From: CAVDHB01 sp963608705
GTDB lineage: Bacteria; Bacteroidota; Bacteroidia; Bacteroidales; Bacteroidaceae
Direction of reading: 5' to 3'
Assembly (NCBI GenBank): GCA_963608705.1
Contig: CAVDHB010000075.1
Span: 33,580 to 97,579 of the forward strand
DNA length: 64,000 bases
Both the position numbers and the translations under genes were made by a program. Shown piece by piece: positions 34,581 through 44,699 of the stretch (position 1 is its first letter; every line of letters begins with the position of its first letter). The notes beneath the pieces were generated by a model. That model was given only the letters and a program-made list of their open reading frames with translations, was not told the DNA's origin and did not search any database.

Positions 34581-35622
34581 AGCTCTGAACTATGGAGCCG
34601 TGTTGCAAGCCTATGCTTTACAAGAGTATCTTTGTAAGCAAGGGGCAGACGCAAGGATTATAGACTATAGGCAACCTTTTATAGAGAGCCAGTATGATTG
34701 TTTTTCCATTCGCAGATGTCTGTCCAAGAATCCTGTGAGATGTTTCTATCGTATTATACGGGAAATACTAAATATCAACAATCGGATTGGCAAAAAGAAA
34801 CTTTTTAGAGAGTTCATAAGAAAATATTTAAGAGTTACCTCGAAGGTTTGTCATGAAGAGGATATCCCCAAAGATATGGATGTGTATTTGCATGGAAGTG
34901 ATCAGATATGGAATTCAAAGTTGACTGGTGGATATGATTTGATTTATTTCGGTAAATATCAAACAAATCATGGATTAAAGGCAAGCTATGCCGCAAGTAT
35001 GGAGAACAGGGAATACATCGGATCTGAGGGAAAGACAATTTCAGAGGGTCTGGCTTGTCTTGACAGCATATCCGTCCGAGAAAAAGGATTGATAAAATTA
35101 TTGGAACCGTATACAGGGAAACAAATTGTTCAAGTTGTAGACCCTACATTGTTAACAAATAGGACTACTTGGGATGCTATCGTTTCACCCATCAAAGAAG
35201 AAGAGGAATATCTCTTTATGTATGTCGTTGGAATACAAAATATCCAGAAAGTGAAATCTGTCACCTCTGAAGTCGCTCATAGATTAGGTGTGAAAACAAT
35301 TATTGATTGCAAGGGAAAAAAATTGTCACCAGATGGATTCGTATCTTACGTAAAAAATGCAAAATTCGTCATTACAGACTCTTTTCATGCTACAGTATTT
35401 TCCGTTCTATACCATCGTGATTTTTATACCATAGCTTCTAATTCAGGGAGCGATTTGCGTTTCACCTCCTTATTGGAGTCAATAGGATTAGAGAACAGGG
35501 TGGTATATGATGATGTGCATACCGTTAAGAATATAGATTATGGAAAATTGAGGATAGATGAGAAACTGTCTCAGTATACATCAGCTTCCAAACAATTCCT
35601 TCAAAACTTATTGAATAAATGA
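34552..35622 (+). CDS. Polysaccharide pyruvyl transferase (copy 1)
   Basis: 356 residues. It begins MKIGILTFHRALNYGAVLQA, the hallmark of the pyruvyl transferase family, with HGSDQIWNSKLTGG, SVREKGLIKLL and VTDSFHATVFSVLYHR further on. It probably adds pyruvate ketals, or in Bacteroidetes another group, to a glycan. It overlaps the genes on both sides. A homologous gene lies at 38675. Confidence 0.88.
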   Translation: MKIGILTFHRALNYGAVLQAYALQEYLCKQGADARIIDYRQPFIESQYDCFSIRRCLSKNPVRCFYRIIREILNINNRIGKKKLFREFIRKYLRVTSKVCHEEDIPKDMDVYLHGSDQIWNSKLTGGYDLIYFGKYQTNHGLKASYAASMENREYIGSEGKTISEGLACLDSISVREKGLIKLLEPYTGKQIVQVVDPTLLTNRTTWDAIVSPIKEEEEYLFMYVVGIQNIQKVKSVTSEVAHRLGVKTIIDCKGKKLSPDGFVSYVKNAKFVITDSFHATVFSVLYHRDFYTIASNSGSDLRFTSLLESIGLENRVVYDDVHTVKNIDYGKLRIDEKLSQYTSASKQFLQNLLNK

Positions 35623-36578
35623 AAATAGCGAAGTTAATTGATTTGTGTGGTAATTTTCGTAAAGACCGCAAATCTTTCGGGCTGACAATCGCCATGTTTT
35701 CTTTTGGTGCATTCTTTGCGCAAAGAATCAGATGTGGATTGAGCGATTTGTTATTACGTGAAAGAGACAAGCTCATATTGGCCTATTTAAGGCAAAAATA
35801 TTCCGATGTAATAAAGAAAATGAATGCCAGTGTGGATAATGGTGTTAACAGCCCCAATAATAAGATAATATGGGGCTGCTGGTGGCAGGGAAAAGAAAAC
35901 ATGGACGCATTGACCAAATCATGTCTAGATTCTATCGCTAAGCATTCTAACGGAGCGAGGATAATAATGATAACAAAAGATAACTATCAAGAATATACGA
36001 AAATTCCTGAATACATTGTTTCAAAACTGAACAAGGGAATAATCACTTTTACTCATTTTTCTGATATTCTGAGATTTAATCTTTTATATCTGCATGGAGG
36101 TCTATGGCTAGATGTCACGGTCTTTTTAACTGCTGATATACCAGATACAATCTTTAACAATCTGTTGTTTTCAAGAAAAGGGGAAAAATATGGTTTTTAT
36201 GTATCAGACTGTAAATGGGCGGGATTTATGATTGGAGGACAACAACATGGTGTTCTTTTCCGATTCATGTGCGAAATGTTCAATGAATATTGGAAAAAGG
36301 AAAACCGTTTGATAGATTACTATCTGATTGATTATCTTGTTAAGTTGGGTTATATGGAATTGAGTTCAGTTCATAGTCTTATTGATGCTATACCATATAA
36401 CAACCCTCAATTGCACAATCTGGAAAGGCTGATGAATACACCTTATAATAAAAGTGAATTTCACCGTATCACAAAAGACACGAGTTTTCACAAGTTGTCC
36501 AGAAAGGCGAAACACCATGAGACAATGGACGGAAAGCCCACATTTTATGCGTATTTGCTTAAAGGAAAACTGTCTTAA
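35619..36578 (+). CDS. Capsular polysaccharide synthesis glycosyltransferase (copy 1)
   Basis: 319 residues. The block WGCWWQGKENMDALTKSCLDSI, then TKDNYQEY, HFSDILRFNLLYLHGGLWLDVTVF with the DxD-like site, matches the Caps_synth/OCH1-type glycosyltransferases with a GT-A fold. NPQLHNLERLMNTPYNKS near the end is shared with the second copy at 39795. The 4-base overlap with the pyruvyl transferase suggests coupled translation. Confidence 0.85.
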   Translation: MKIAKLIDLCGNFRKDRKSFGLTIAMFSFGAFFAQRIRCGLSDLLLRERDKLILAYLRQKYSDVIKKMNASVDNGVNSPNNKIIWGCWWQGKENMDALTKSCLDSIAKHSNGARIIMITKDNYQEYTKIPEYIVSKLNKGIITFTHFSDILRFNLLYLHGGLWLDVTVFLTADIPDTIFNNLLFSRKGEKYGFYVSDCKWAGFMIGGQQHGVLFRFMCEMFNEYWKKENRLIDYYLIDYLVKLGYMELSSVHSLIDAIPYNNPQLHNLERLMNTPYNKSEFHRITKDTSFHKLSRKAKHHETMDGKPTFYAYLLKGKLS

Positions 36579-36583
36579 TAGCT

Positions 36584-37489
36584 ATGATCACACCATTAGT
36601 ATCGATTATTATTCCCGTATATAATGCGGAACGCTTCGTATCCCGCTGTATAGAAAGCGTATTATCACAAAAAAATACCAATTTTGAACTCTTGCTTATT
36701 GATGATGGGAGTACTGATAAATCCAAATTCATCTGTGACGATTATGCTCGAAGAGACGATCGTATTCATGTAATACATAAACAAAATGGAGGAGTAAGTT
36801 CAGCGCGTAACACTGGATTATCTTTAGCAAAGGGTGAATGGGTGTCGTTTGTAGATGCCGATGATTATCTCAGTAATGATTTTCTCAATATAGAATCAAA
36901 TCATATGGATTGTGATGTGATACAGAAGTCGTATAATATAATAGATAATGGGTCAATATCTCATAATAACAAGATAAGGGAATCGAAAATAATAAGTGGC
37001 CAACATCATGTCATTAGTTTCTTTATAAATGAAAGAAATAATGAATTATGGAATAAGCTCATCAAATTAGATGTGATAAAAGACCGTAAATTTGATGAGA
37101 ATACGAAAATAGGAGAAGATATGCTTTTCTTTGCTATGCTCTTGAAAGATATATCCTTATATGCGCTGTCAAGTTTAGGTCACTATAATTATGTGTTACA
37201 TGATAGTTCGGCAATGAGGAAACTAAAAAATAATAAAGCCGAGAGATTTAAAATCCTAAAACAAAACATTCAAAAGATTAGAACTGTGTGTAATGATGAT
37301 ATTATTGCGAACTGCATAATGTATAAATCGTATCTTTTGAATCTATTAGACAATTCCACTACTTCTCAAGATAAAGAATTTACAGAGAATCTTTTTAATT
37401 CAATAAGAAAAAGTCCATTGAATTATCTTTCCTATCTGACTATTGCGAAGATATATTTTAAGTACATTCTTTACAAGAAAATAAAATGA
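36584..37489 (+). CDS. Glycosyltransferase family 2 (copy 1)
   Basis: 301 residues. GT2 features: VSIIIPVYNAERFVSRCIESVLSQ, LLIDDGSTDKS, KQNGGVSSARNTGLSLAKGEWVSFVDADDYL split across residues 70-100 with the DxD. GEDMLFF provides the usual later acidic motif. The sugar donor and acceptor are not predictable. Codon use is AT-rich, like the flanking genes. Confidence 0.92.
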   Translation: MITPLVSIIIPVYNAERFVSRCIESVLSQKNTNFELLLIDDGSTDKSKFICDDYARRDDRIHVIHKQNGGVSSARNTGLSLAKGEWVSFVDADDYLSNDFLNIESNHMDCDVIQKSYNIIDNGSISHNNKIRESKIISGQHHVISFFINERNNELWNKLIKLDVIKDRKFDENTKIGEDMLFFAMLLKDISLYALSSLGHYNYVLHDSSAMRKLKNNKAERFKILKQNIQKIRTVCNDDIIANCIMYKSYLLNLLDNSTTSQDKEFTENLFNSIRKSPLNYLSYLTIAKIYFKYILYKKIK

Positions 37490-38670
37490 AAAATATTTCC
37501 CTTATCCACAACTGTTTCGGTTGTGGAATATGTTCCATATCCTGTCCGAAGCATATCGTAAAGATGCGTTTAAATGCGGACGGTTTCTATGAACCTTATA
37601 TCACTGACGAAAGCAAGTGCATCAATTGCAGTCTGTGCTTGAAGAATTGCTCGTTCTACAACACAAAGGATGAATTTGATAATGCGGGTGTTAAAGGTTT
37701 TGCATCGTGGAGTAAGAATGCTGATGTGAGGAAGACATCATCTTCTGGAGGTACAGGCTATGAGATAGCCAAGCACCTTGTGGGACAAGGTTATATTTTC
37801 TGTGGCGTGAAATACGATGCGGAGAAAGGGCTTGCAATACATTATCTCACGGAAGATTTGGAAGAGCTGAAACAAAGTGCCGGTTCAAAATACATACAAA
37901 GCGACACAACGGAGGCTTTCTCAAATATCGATTTCAAGAAGAAGTATGTGGTGGTCGGCACCCCCTGTCAGATAGCCTCACTGCGCAGAATCATAAAGCG
38001 TAAACGGGCGGAGAAAAACTTTTTCCTTGTGGATTTCTTCTGCCATGGCGTTCCGTCAATGCTCTTGTGGGACAAGTACAAGGAATATGCGGAGAAGAAA
38101 GTCGGACCGATAGGCTATGCTTCCTGGAGAAACAAGGCCACTGGCTGGCATGACTCATGGGCGATGAAAGTAGCCTCTAAAGAAGCCTGTGAGAAAGTAG
38201 ACTGGCACGACTCTTACAATATGTTAATAAGGGAAAAAAAAGGATTCTTCTATTCCCGATGGACCAAAGGCGACTTGTTTTACAGATATTTTCTCGGACA
38301 CCAGTGTATGGGTAGGCAGTGCACAAAATCATGCCGCTTCAAGATGACCAACTCGTATGCGGATATCCGTATTGGCGACTTGTGGGGTGACACATACAAG
38401 AACGAGGACAAGGGTGTGACAGGCGTTCTCGCATTAACAGAAAGAGGGAGAGCTCTGCTTGGCGAATTAAGTTCCGTTCATCTTATACCTGAAGATGTGG
38501 CGACAGTTTGTGAGGGGCAAATGGCAAGTAATGCACACGCACATCCTCTGCGCCCGTTCATGTTTAGTCTTTTGAAAAGCGGTATGCCACTTGAAAGGAT
38601 TGATAAAATAATGCGTGCTACTGAATTTCCATTGAAAGCAATGCGGAAACTGCGCCTAATAAAATATTGA
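37486..38670 (+). CDS. FrhB/FdhB-like iron-sulfur flavoprotein (copy 2)
   Basis: 394 residues with two 4Fe-4S motifs (CFGCGICSISCPKHIV and CINCSLCLKNC), then the same F420-dehydrogenase-beta-type domain as copy 1 (SSGGTGYEIAKHL, SAGSKYIQSD, VVGTPCQIASLR, DFFCHGVPS, DIRIGDLWGD). It overlaps the GT2 gene by 4 bases. It heads the second module of four genes that mirrors the first. The partner is most likely the pyruvyl transferase 4 bases downstream. Confidence 0.83.
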   Translation: MKNISLIHNCFGCGICSISCPKHIVKMRLNADGFYEPYITDESKCINCSLCLKNCSFYNTKDEFDNAGVKGFASWSKNADVRKTSSSGGTGYEIAKHLVGQGYIFCGVKYDAEKGLAIHYLTEDLEELKQSAGSKYIQSDTTEAFSNIDFKKKYVVVGTPCQIASLRRIIKRKRAEKNFFLVDFFCHGVPSMLLWDKYKEYAEKKVGPIGYASWRNKATGWHDSWAMKVASKEACEKVDWHDSYNMLIREKKGFFYSRWTKGDLFYRYFLGHQCMGRQCTKSCRFKMTNSYADIRIGDLWGDTYKNEDKGVTGVLALTERGRALLGELSSVHLIPEDVATVCEGQMASNAHAHPLRPFMFSLLKSGMPLERIDKIMRATEFPLKAMRKLRLIKY

Positions 38671-38674
38671 GAGC

Positions 38675-39784
38675 ATGAATAAAATAGGAGTATTGACAAT
38701 TTATTCCGTTCCTAATTTTGGTTCTGTACTGCAGGCATACGCCACTCAAGTGCTGGTTGAAAAGCTTGGGCATCAATGCGTATTCATTGATTACAGGAGG
38801 GAAAACGACTGGTATTATGCTCATGGTGCATACAAGCTGAATACAAAAGACAAAATCCTTCTTCAACTTGGGCTGTTTGCAAGGCACAGGAAAGCGAAGC
38901 GCTTGGAAAGCTTCAGAAAACAATTCCTTCATTTGTCAAGACCTTATTGGTCTCTTGAAGAATTGGAAAAGGAGGACTGGTCATCATTTGATGAATTCAT
39001 GGTCGGTAGCGACCAGGTGTGGAACACACGTTTCTCATACGGAGACTCTGTTTATCTTTTGTCATTTGTTCCAGATGAAAAGGGGAAAATATCTTTCTCG
39101 TCAAGTTTTGCGCTGAAAGAATTGCCCAATGAATACACTGAAAAATTCAAGAAATACTTGACACGGTTCTCCGCACTTTCCGTAAGGGAACAGCACGGTG
39201 TGGAAATCATTCGGGAACAATTGGGCATTAATACCAATGTCGAACTGACTGCCGATCCGACCTTGACGCTTTCGGCTTCTGACTGGCTGAGCGCATTGCC
39301 TCGATCGTCTTTCAAAAAGAAAGAACCCTACATACTCTTATATATGTTGGATTACGCTTTCAAACCACAGCCCTACATCTATGAGGTCGCCAAATTTTTT
39401 CAACGGAAATACGGATATATCGTCTATGTGCTTGATGGTAAAGCATCTGAAGTACGTGAATATGGATTACAATGCAAGTCGGTGATAGATTCCGACATTC
39501 CATCATTCATAGACTATTTCCACAATGCGGACATTGTGATTACCTCGTCTTTTCACGGTACGGCTTTCGCTCTTAATTTCGGACGACCTTTAATATCCAT
39601 TGTTCCTGATGGAGGGGATGACAGGCAAAGCTCTTTGCTTAAATCTGTGTCCTTGCCACAGTTGGCAGTTAAGATGAATACGGCTTTGAGCACCTTAAAT
39701 CCTTTCTACGACATGGATAAGGAACAAAAGAGTTTGCAAGAGTATAGGAGTAAAACGATAGAATGGATTAGGTCTGTTCTTTAA
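38675..39784 (+). CDS. Polysaccharide pyruvyl transferase (copy 2)
   Basis: 369 residues. The start IGVLTIYSVPNFGSVLQAYA, then MVGSDQVWNTRFSYG, LSVREQHGVEII and ITSSFHGTAFALNFGRP are family motifs. Divergent from copy 1 and of higher GC content, so probably an old duplication or separate acquisition. It is directly preceded by the FrhB-like gene and followed by the Caps_synth gene. Confidence 0.88.
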   Translation: MNKIGVLTIYSVPNFGSVLQAYATQVLVEKLGHQCVFIDYRRENDWYYAHGAYKLNTKDKILLQLGLFARHRKAKRLESFRKQFLHLSRPYWSLEELEKEDWSSFDEFMVGSDQVWNTRFSYGDSVYLLSFVPDEKGKISFSSSFALKELPNEYTEKFKKYLTRFSALSVREQHGVEIIREQLGINTNVELTADPTLTLSASDWLSALPRSSFKKKEPYILLYMLDYAFKPQPYIYEVAKFFQRKYGYIVYVLDGKASEVREYGLQCKSVIDSDIPSFIDYFHNADIVITSSFHGTAFALNFGRPLISIVPDGGDDRQSSLLKSVSLPQLAVKMNTALSTLNPFYDMDKEQKSLQEYRSKTIEWIRSVL

Positions 39785-39794
39785 TAAAATAATC

Positions 39795-40808
39795 ATGCCA
39801 AATAATCACAGAAACATCAAGCGGTTGAGCCACCGAATACTGGAAGAAATCGATGCTACACGTAAGATAGCGAAAATCACCTCATGGAGTGATGCCATCA
39901 CCACCTTTATAGCCAAGGTGGACATACAGATTATGAACCATAACGGATATAAGGAATATCCGCTCTTCAAGCGACACCTGCTGAAGAAACACGAGGTGAT
40001 GCTGAATTATCTGGAGAACTGCTACAAGGATTTTGTGGCGACATACAATTTTGATAATGCACAGTTGGATTCTGATTCAAGATACAGTGATGTAATCTGG
40101 GTGTGCTGGTGGCAAGGGGAGAATCAGGCTCCGGATATTGTGAAAAGATGTATCGCCACCATTCGTGCAAATGCTCCCGGACATAAGGTAATCATCATTA
40201 CGGAAGACAATTACCATGACTTTGTGACATTTCCTGAATGGGTGGAGCGTAAACGCAAAGCCGGTATTATGTCACGAACCCACTATTCCGACTTGCTGCG
40301 CTTGTCGCTTTTGTCCAAATACGGAGGCATGTGGGTGGACTCCACCTTCTTCTGTACTGGAGACATCAGCCAGTATTTCTCTTGGCCATTGTGGTCAATC
40401 AAACGACCTGATTATTTCCACGCATCTGTGGCTTCGGGGTATTTTGCAAATTATTCATTGGGTTGTGATTTTGCCCACAGGAAAGTATTTGCCATTATCC
40501 GAGATTTTACTTTTGAATATTGGAGGAAATACGACACGTTGATAGATTACTTGTTCTTGGATTATTTGATAGTTTTGGCTCAACGACATAGTGAATACTT
40601 ACGCAAATCCTTTGCAGACATTCGTCCGAATAATCCTCAGTGTGATGAGCTTTACAAGGTGTTGGGTGAACCATACGATGAGCGGCAATGGCGGGACATG
40701 AAACATGACACGAACATGTTCAAGCTGACATGGAAGCGGGAGTACCCTCTGGAGAAAGCCGGAAAGCCCACTTTTTATGGGATGTTGTTGGATGGAAAAT
40801 TGAAATAA
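39795..40808 (+). CDS. Capsular polysaccharide synthesis glycosyltransferase (copy 2)
   Basis: 337 residues. VIWVCWWQGENQAPDIVKRC, ITEDNYHDF, HYSDLLRLSLLSKYGGMWVDSTFF carry the donor-binding and acidic site of the Caps_synth family. The C-terminal NPQCDELYKVLGEPYDE parallels copy 1. The product is probably a sugar transfer in the repeat unit; the linkage cannot be predicted. Confidence 0.85.
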   Translation: MPNNHRNIKRLSHRILEEIDATRKIAKITSWSDAITTFIAKVDIQIMNHNGYKEYPLFKRHLLKKHEVMLNYLENCYKDFVATYNFDNAQLDSDSRYSDVIWVCWWQGENQAPDIVKRCIATIRANAPGHKVIIITEDNYHDFVTFPEWVERKRKAGIMSRTHYSDLLRLSLLSKYGGMWVDSTFFCTGDISQYFSWPLWSIKRPDYFHASVASGYFANYSLGCDFAHRKVFAIIRDFTFEYWRKYDTLIDYLFLDYLIVLAQRHSEYLRKSFADIRPNNPQCDELYKVLGEPYDERQWRDMKHDTNMFKLTWKREYPLEKAGKPTFYGMLLDGKLK

Positions 40809-40814
40809 GGAGAT

Positions 40815-41840
40815 ATGGAAAAGCCTAAAGTAAGTATAATAGTCCCTATCTACAACGTGGAGAAATACCTCGACCGTTGTATGGAGTCTCTTTTGGGCCA
40901 GACATTGAAGGAAATAGAAATCATCATGGTAGATGACGGTTCGCCAGACCGTTGCCCTCAGATGTGCGATGAGTACGCAAAGAAAGACAACCGCATTAAG
41001 GTGGTGCATAAGAAGAATGGAGGACTTGGATATGCACGCAATTCTGGTTTGGATATGGCTACAGGTGAATATGTGGCTTTTGTGGATTCGGATGACTATG
41101 TGTCGCCGGATATGTATGAGAACCTTTATAAGGCTATTAAAAAGTGGAACACACAGATGGTTGTTTGCGGTTATAATCAAGTCATCGGTGAAAAATCTGT
41201 GAAAGGCGTGATAACCAATATGCCTTCAGTCCCCAAGGTAATAGATGCGCAGTCTGACTATTTGACGAATATAATAGGACAACTTCCAGAAACTGATAAA
41301 GAGCTGTATTACTGCTATTGTGTCTGGAACGTGCTGTATGTGAATGAAGTCATACAGAGAGAACACATCCGTTTTGAATCGGAACGAATATATGTGTCTG
41401 AGGATATCCTTTTCCAAGTGGAATATGCTTCACGTGTCTCAAAAGTGTTGCTGTTGCCGACACCCTATTACAACTATTGCTATAATTCCGGTTCGTTGAC
41501 GGCAAAATATGATGAGGACAGATTTGAAAAAACGATATCACTATACAACAAAATACGTGACAGGTTGAAACACTTAAATACGGACATTGACAACTTCGAG
41601 TTACGTACACAGAGGTTTTTGTTGGCGAAAGCGTTATATACGGTCTGTGATGCTATAAAAAGCTTGCCACAAAAAGATGCTGGTAAGGAAATAAAGAAGA
41701 TAGGGAAGAATAAGAAACTGCAAAAGTTACTTGCGGATTATCCAATAAACAGGATGCCGCTGAAAAAAAGGTTATTTTACTATTCACTAAAAAGAGGATG
41801 GAGTATTCCTATAATTTATTTGTATAAGCTATCACATTGA
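40815..41840 (+). CDS. Glycosyltransferase family 2 (copy 2)
   Basis: 341 residues. VSIIVPIYNVEKYLDRCMESLLGQ, IMVDDGSPDRCP, KKNGGLGYARNSGLDMATG and VAFVDSDDYVSPDM show a complete GT2 core. VSEDILFQVEYA is the later acidic region. It is the fourth gene of the second module. Confidence 0.92.
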   Translation: MEKPKVSIIVPIYNVEKYLDRCMESLLGQTLKEIEIIMVDDGSPDRCPQMCDEYAKKDNRIKVVHKKNGGLGYARNSGLDMATGEYVAFVDSDDYVSPDMYENLYKAIKKWNTQMVVCGYNQVIGEKSVKGVITNMPSVPKVIDAQSDYLTNIIGQLPETDKELYYCYCVWNVLYVNEVIQREHIRFESERIYVSEDILFQVEYASRVSKVLLLPTPYYNYCYNSGSLTAKYDEDRFEKTISLYNKIRDRLKHLNTDIDNFELRTQRFLLAKALYTVCDAIKSLPQKDAGKEIKKIGKNKKLQKLLADYPINRMPLKKRLFYYSLKRGWSIPIIYLYKLSH

Positions 41841-41850
41841 CTTTTTAAGC

Positions 41851-43425
41851 ATGAAATGGATTAAATATATAATTGTATGGACGTTTGCTCTTATTGTATT
41901 CAATTCAAGTTTGTACGCACAGGAATACCTGAACAATCCTGTTTCAGGCTTTACTACATACGACATAAATATTAAGAGCAAAATCGCTATAGCAAAGCAG
42001 TCATGGAAAGTGGCCTCCGACTTCAAATATATATACATGAGTGATATATTGAATGATGAGTGCTTTACATCCAATGGCAGAATAGATAAAAGACAATTAT
42101 ATAAAAATATCAAAGAATATTTCGATAGACACATAAACTATCAAGATAACAAGAGATACAATATACGTATATTCCCGGAATATAATGGGAATGAAGCATG
42201 TAAACAAGCTGTCATTCTTCTACGTGCAAATACGGACGACAAAAAGTTGCTAATTAATTATCCTAAGAAATTATATAAGATAGTGTCTCGCCAGAAATAT
42301 CCACCATTTGTCATCAAGGCGATATTTCCGAAGAAGTTCAGTCAGACAAAAAACATCGCCCTGCTGGATATGCGGAATGTAACCGTACAGAAATTGCATG
42401 ATGCCATGTTTGAAACCTTCGCACGCTACTTGGAAGAAAAAGTAAAAGCCCCGCATCTTGCCTCATCTACTACGGCAAAGGATTCTTGCCGTAAGGGGGA
42501 TTTCATAGCACGTATAGAAATGGGCTATGTAGGTCCATGGGGAGAAGGCATGACCAAATATTACGGTTCTAATGTAGATGCCACATCTTATATAAAGATT
42601 GCGGAAATGTATAAGAAACATTTCAAAGATTATACGCTGGTGGCTCCCAGTTTCGGCATGAGGACAGGCACTACCACGAATAAAAGCTTGCATACCTTTG
42701 AATATTATCTGCTCACGACAACATACGGAACACTCAAAAAGAGAAATGGCCAGTTGATGGGTAGCAAGGAATTCGGTTTGTTCATAGACCATTTGGGAAG
42801 TTATGACAGGGGGGATTTCTCACTCTCTTATAATGGACAGAAATTTATGCTGATGGCCTTACAAAAATACAGAAAAGCCCCCGTCATAGGCGAAAATAAT
42901 GGCCGTTTAGTTTCAGACAGTCTCATGTTTAATGATATTCGGCGATGGGGTATTTCTTTTTGCAGTGTATGGTCTTTGACGGATGTGTCTTCCATTCCCT
43001 ACACTGATCTCAACAGATGGCGAAAAGCTACTTTATATCTCGGCTACCGTTTCCACATCTCCACTTCTCACACCTCCATAAAAGATAACGGTCTACATGT
43101 GTATTTCCACCTCGGCAACCGCAGTTATTCTCCCTTGTACGATGACTTCTGGCTTCCTCAGATAGTCATTCGTGATCGCAATGACAGCATATTGCAGGTA
43201 ATTGACGCAGACAAGTTCATCAACTTGAAGTCTGTCCCATGTTTAAAGGAGAGCTTCAAGTATGAGGTGATGGTGAATAAAACGATTCCTTTGAAGATTG
43301 TATTGCAAAAGGGTGCGAAAGTGTATTTTCGGGTAATAGACAAATGCCATATCAACGAGAATATGTTTCTCGATAATGAGGGACGGACGAAGCATGGAGA
43401 ATATTTGTTATCAAGCAATAATTGA
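41851..43425 (+). CDS. Secreted DUF4832/DUF4874-like protein
   Basis: 524 residues. Signal peptide to SLYAQ (about residue 24). The middle contains RIEMGYVGPWGEG, the block that I associate with DUF4832/DUF4874 proteins, which have a TIM-barrel, glycoside-hydrolase-like fold. The C-terminal about 110 residues look like a beta-sandwich (HVYFHLGNRSYSPLYDDF). In a capsule locus an exported glycan-acting enzyme could trim or modify the polymer. Catalytic residues cannot be assigned with confidence. Confidence 0.68.
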   Translation: MKWIKYIIVWTFALIVFNSSLYAQEYLNNPVSGFTTYDINIKSKIAIAKQSWKVASDFKYIYMSDILNDECFTSNGRIDKRQLYKNIKEYFDRHINYQDNKRYNIRIFPEYNGNEACKQAVILLRANTDDKKLLINYPKKLYKIVSRQKYPPFVIKAIFPKKFSQTKNIALLDMRNVTVQKLHDAMFETFARYLEEKVKAPHLASSTTAKDSCRKGDFIARIEMGYVGPWGEGMTKYYGSNVDATSYIKIAEMYKKHFKDYTLVAPSFGMRTGTTTNKSLHTFEYYLLTTTYGTLKKRNGQLMGSKEFGLFIDHLGSYDRGDFSLSYNGQKFMLMALQKYRKAPVIGENNGRLVSDSLMFNDIRRWGISFCSVWSLTDVSSIPYTDLNRWRKATLYLGYRFHISTSHTSIKDNGLHVYFHLGNRSYSPLYDDFWLPQIVIRDRNDSILQVIDADKFINLKSVPCLKESFKYEVMVNKTIPLKIVLQKGAKVYFRVIDKCHINENMFLDNEGRTKHGEYLLSSNN

Positions 43426-43427
43426 TT

Positions 43428-44699
43428 ATGAAAGTCCTTTTAATCGACGTATATAACTATAACAAAGGTGGTGCGGAGACTGTTTGTTTCAATACCGGCA
43501 GGATGCTGGAGGAAAACGGTCACCAGTTAGTGTACTTCACGCTGAAATGGGAGGAGAACAATCCTTCACCTTACGCTAAGTATTTTCCAGAGTCTAAAGA
43601 GACGAGGAAAGGGATGTTTAGACAAGTGGAAAATGTAGTGAACTATTTCTACCATTTCGAGGCGGCACGGAAGATGGAGGAGCTGATTGAGGCGGAAAAG
43701 CCAGACATAGCCCATATTCATCTGATGTGGGGGCAGATAACGCCTTCGATATTCCCAGTACTGAAGCGGCATCATATCCCCATTCTGTTCACCGTGCATG
43801 ACTACCGTATCGTCTGCCCTGCGTACACGTTTCGTGACGGAAACGGACGGATTTGTGAGGATTGCAAGGGGAGGTACTTTTACAAATGCTTCACGCATAC
43901 CTGCTGCAAAGGGAGCAAAGTGATGAGTGTGGTGATGGCGGCAGAAATGTATTTCCGTAATGCCTTCTTCAATCCGGCAAAATACATAGACGGTTTCTTC
44001 TATGTGAGCAACTTCGCACGGGAGATTCAAGAGAAGTATATGCCAGCGTTGAAAAGCAAGCCCAATATCACGCTTTACAATTTCTCGACTTCCATTGTGG
44101 ATGAACCGAAAGAAATGCTAAAGGAAAGGTATTATCTGTTCTTCGGTCGTTTGTCGTACGAGAAAGGTGTCAAGACCCTTTTGAAAGCGTTTCAAACGAT
44201 GCCCGAATATCGTTTGAAGGTTGTCGGAACAGGACCAAAGGAAGAGGAACTAAAGACTTTTGTCTCAGAGAACAAGATGAAGAACGTAGAGTTTCTTGGC
44301 TACAAGCGTGGCAAGGAACTGACAGGCTTAGTAGCTGGGGCATATTTCGTGATAGTTCCATCGGAATGGTATGAGAACAACCCGATGACCATTATCGAGT
44401 CTTATTCTGTCGGAACACCTGTGATTGGGGCGAGAATCGGAGGAATACCTGAGATTATTATCGAAGGTAAGACTGGATACCAGTTTAAGAGCGGTGATGC
44501 TTCTGACCTTGGGAACGTCATAAAGAGAGCAGACAGCATGAGCGAAGTGGAATATATAGCTATGAGTGAGAGCACGCTGGATTTCGCCCATGCAAATTTC
44601 AGCAAGGAGAGTTATTTCCCCAAGCTTGTGGCATTTTACTGCCAATTTCTACCTGATGTGTCTGCCAGTGATGAGCAGCCACAGCGCAGAGAGGCATGA
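43428..44699 (+). CDS. Glycosyltransferase family 4
   Basis: 423 residues from ATG 43428 (a TTG 6 bases upstream overlaps the preceding stop). GT-B fold: KGGAETVCFNTGRMLEE, IAHIHLMWGQITPSI, FTVHDYRIVCPAYTF, a Cys-rich insert (EDCKGRYFYKCFTHTCCKG) common in this subfamily, then FFGRLSYEKGVKTLLKAF and SEWYENNPMTIIESYSVGTPVIG with the EX7E-type site. The last 20 or so codons are overlapped by a small frame on the other strand. Confidence 0.9.
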   Translation: MKVLLIDVYNYNKGGAETVCFNTGRMLEENGHQLVYFTLKWEENNPSPYAKYFPESKETRKGMFRQVENVVNYFYHFEAARKMEELIEAEKPDIAHIHLMWGQITPSIFPVLKRHHIPILFTVHDYRIVCPAYTFRDGNGRICEDCKGRYFYKCFTHTCCKGSKVMSVVMAAEMYFRNAFFNPAKYIDGFFYVSNFAREIQEKYMPALKSKPNITLYNFSTSIVDEPKEMLKERYYLFFGRLSYEKGVKTLLKAFQTMPEYRLKVVGTGPKEEELKTFVSENKMKNVEFLGYKRGKELTGLVAGAYFVIVPSEWYENNPMTIIESYSVGTPVIGARIGGIPEIIIEGKTGYQFKSGDASDLGNVIKRADSMSEVEYIAMSESTLDFAHANFSKESYFPKLVAFYCQFLPDVSASDEQPQRREA

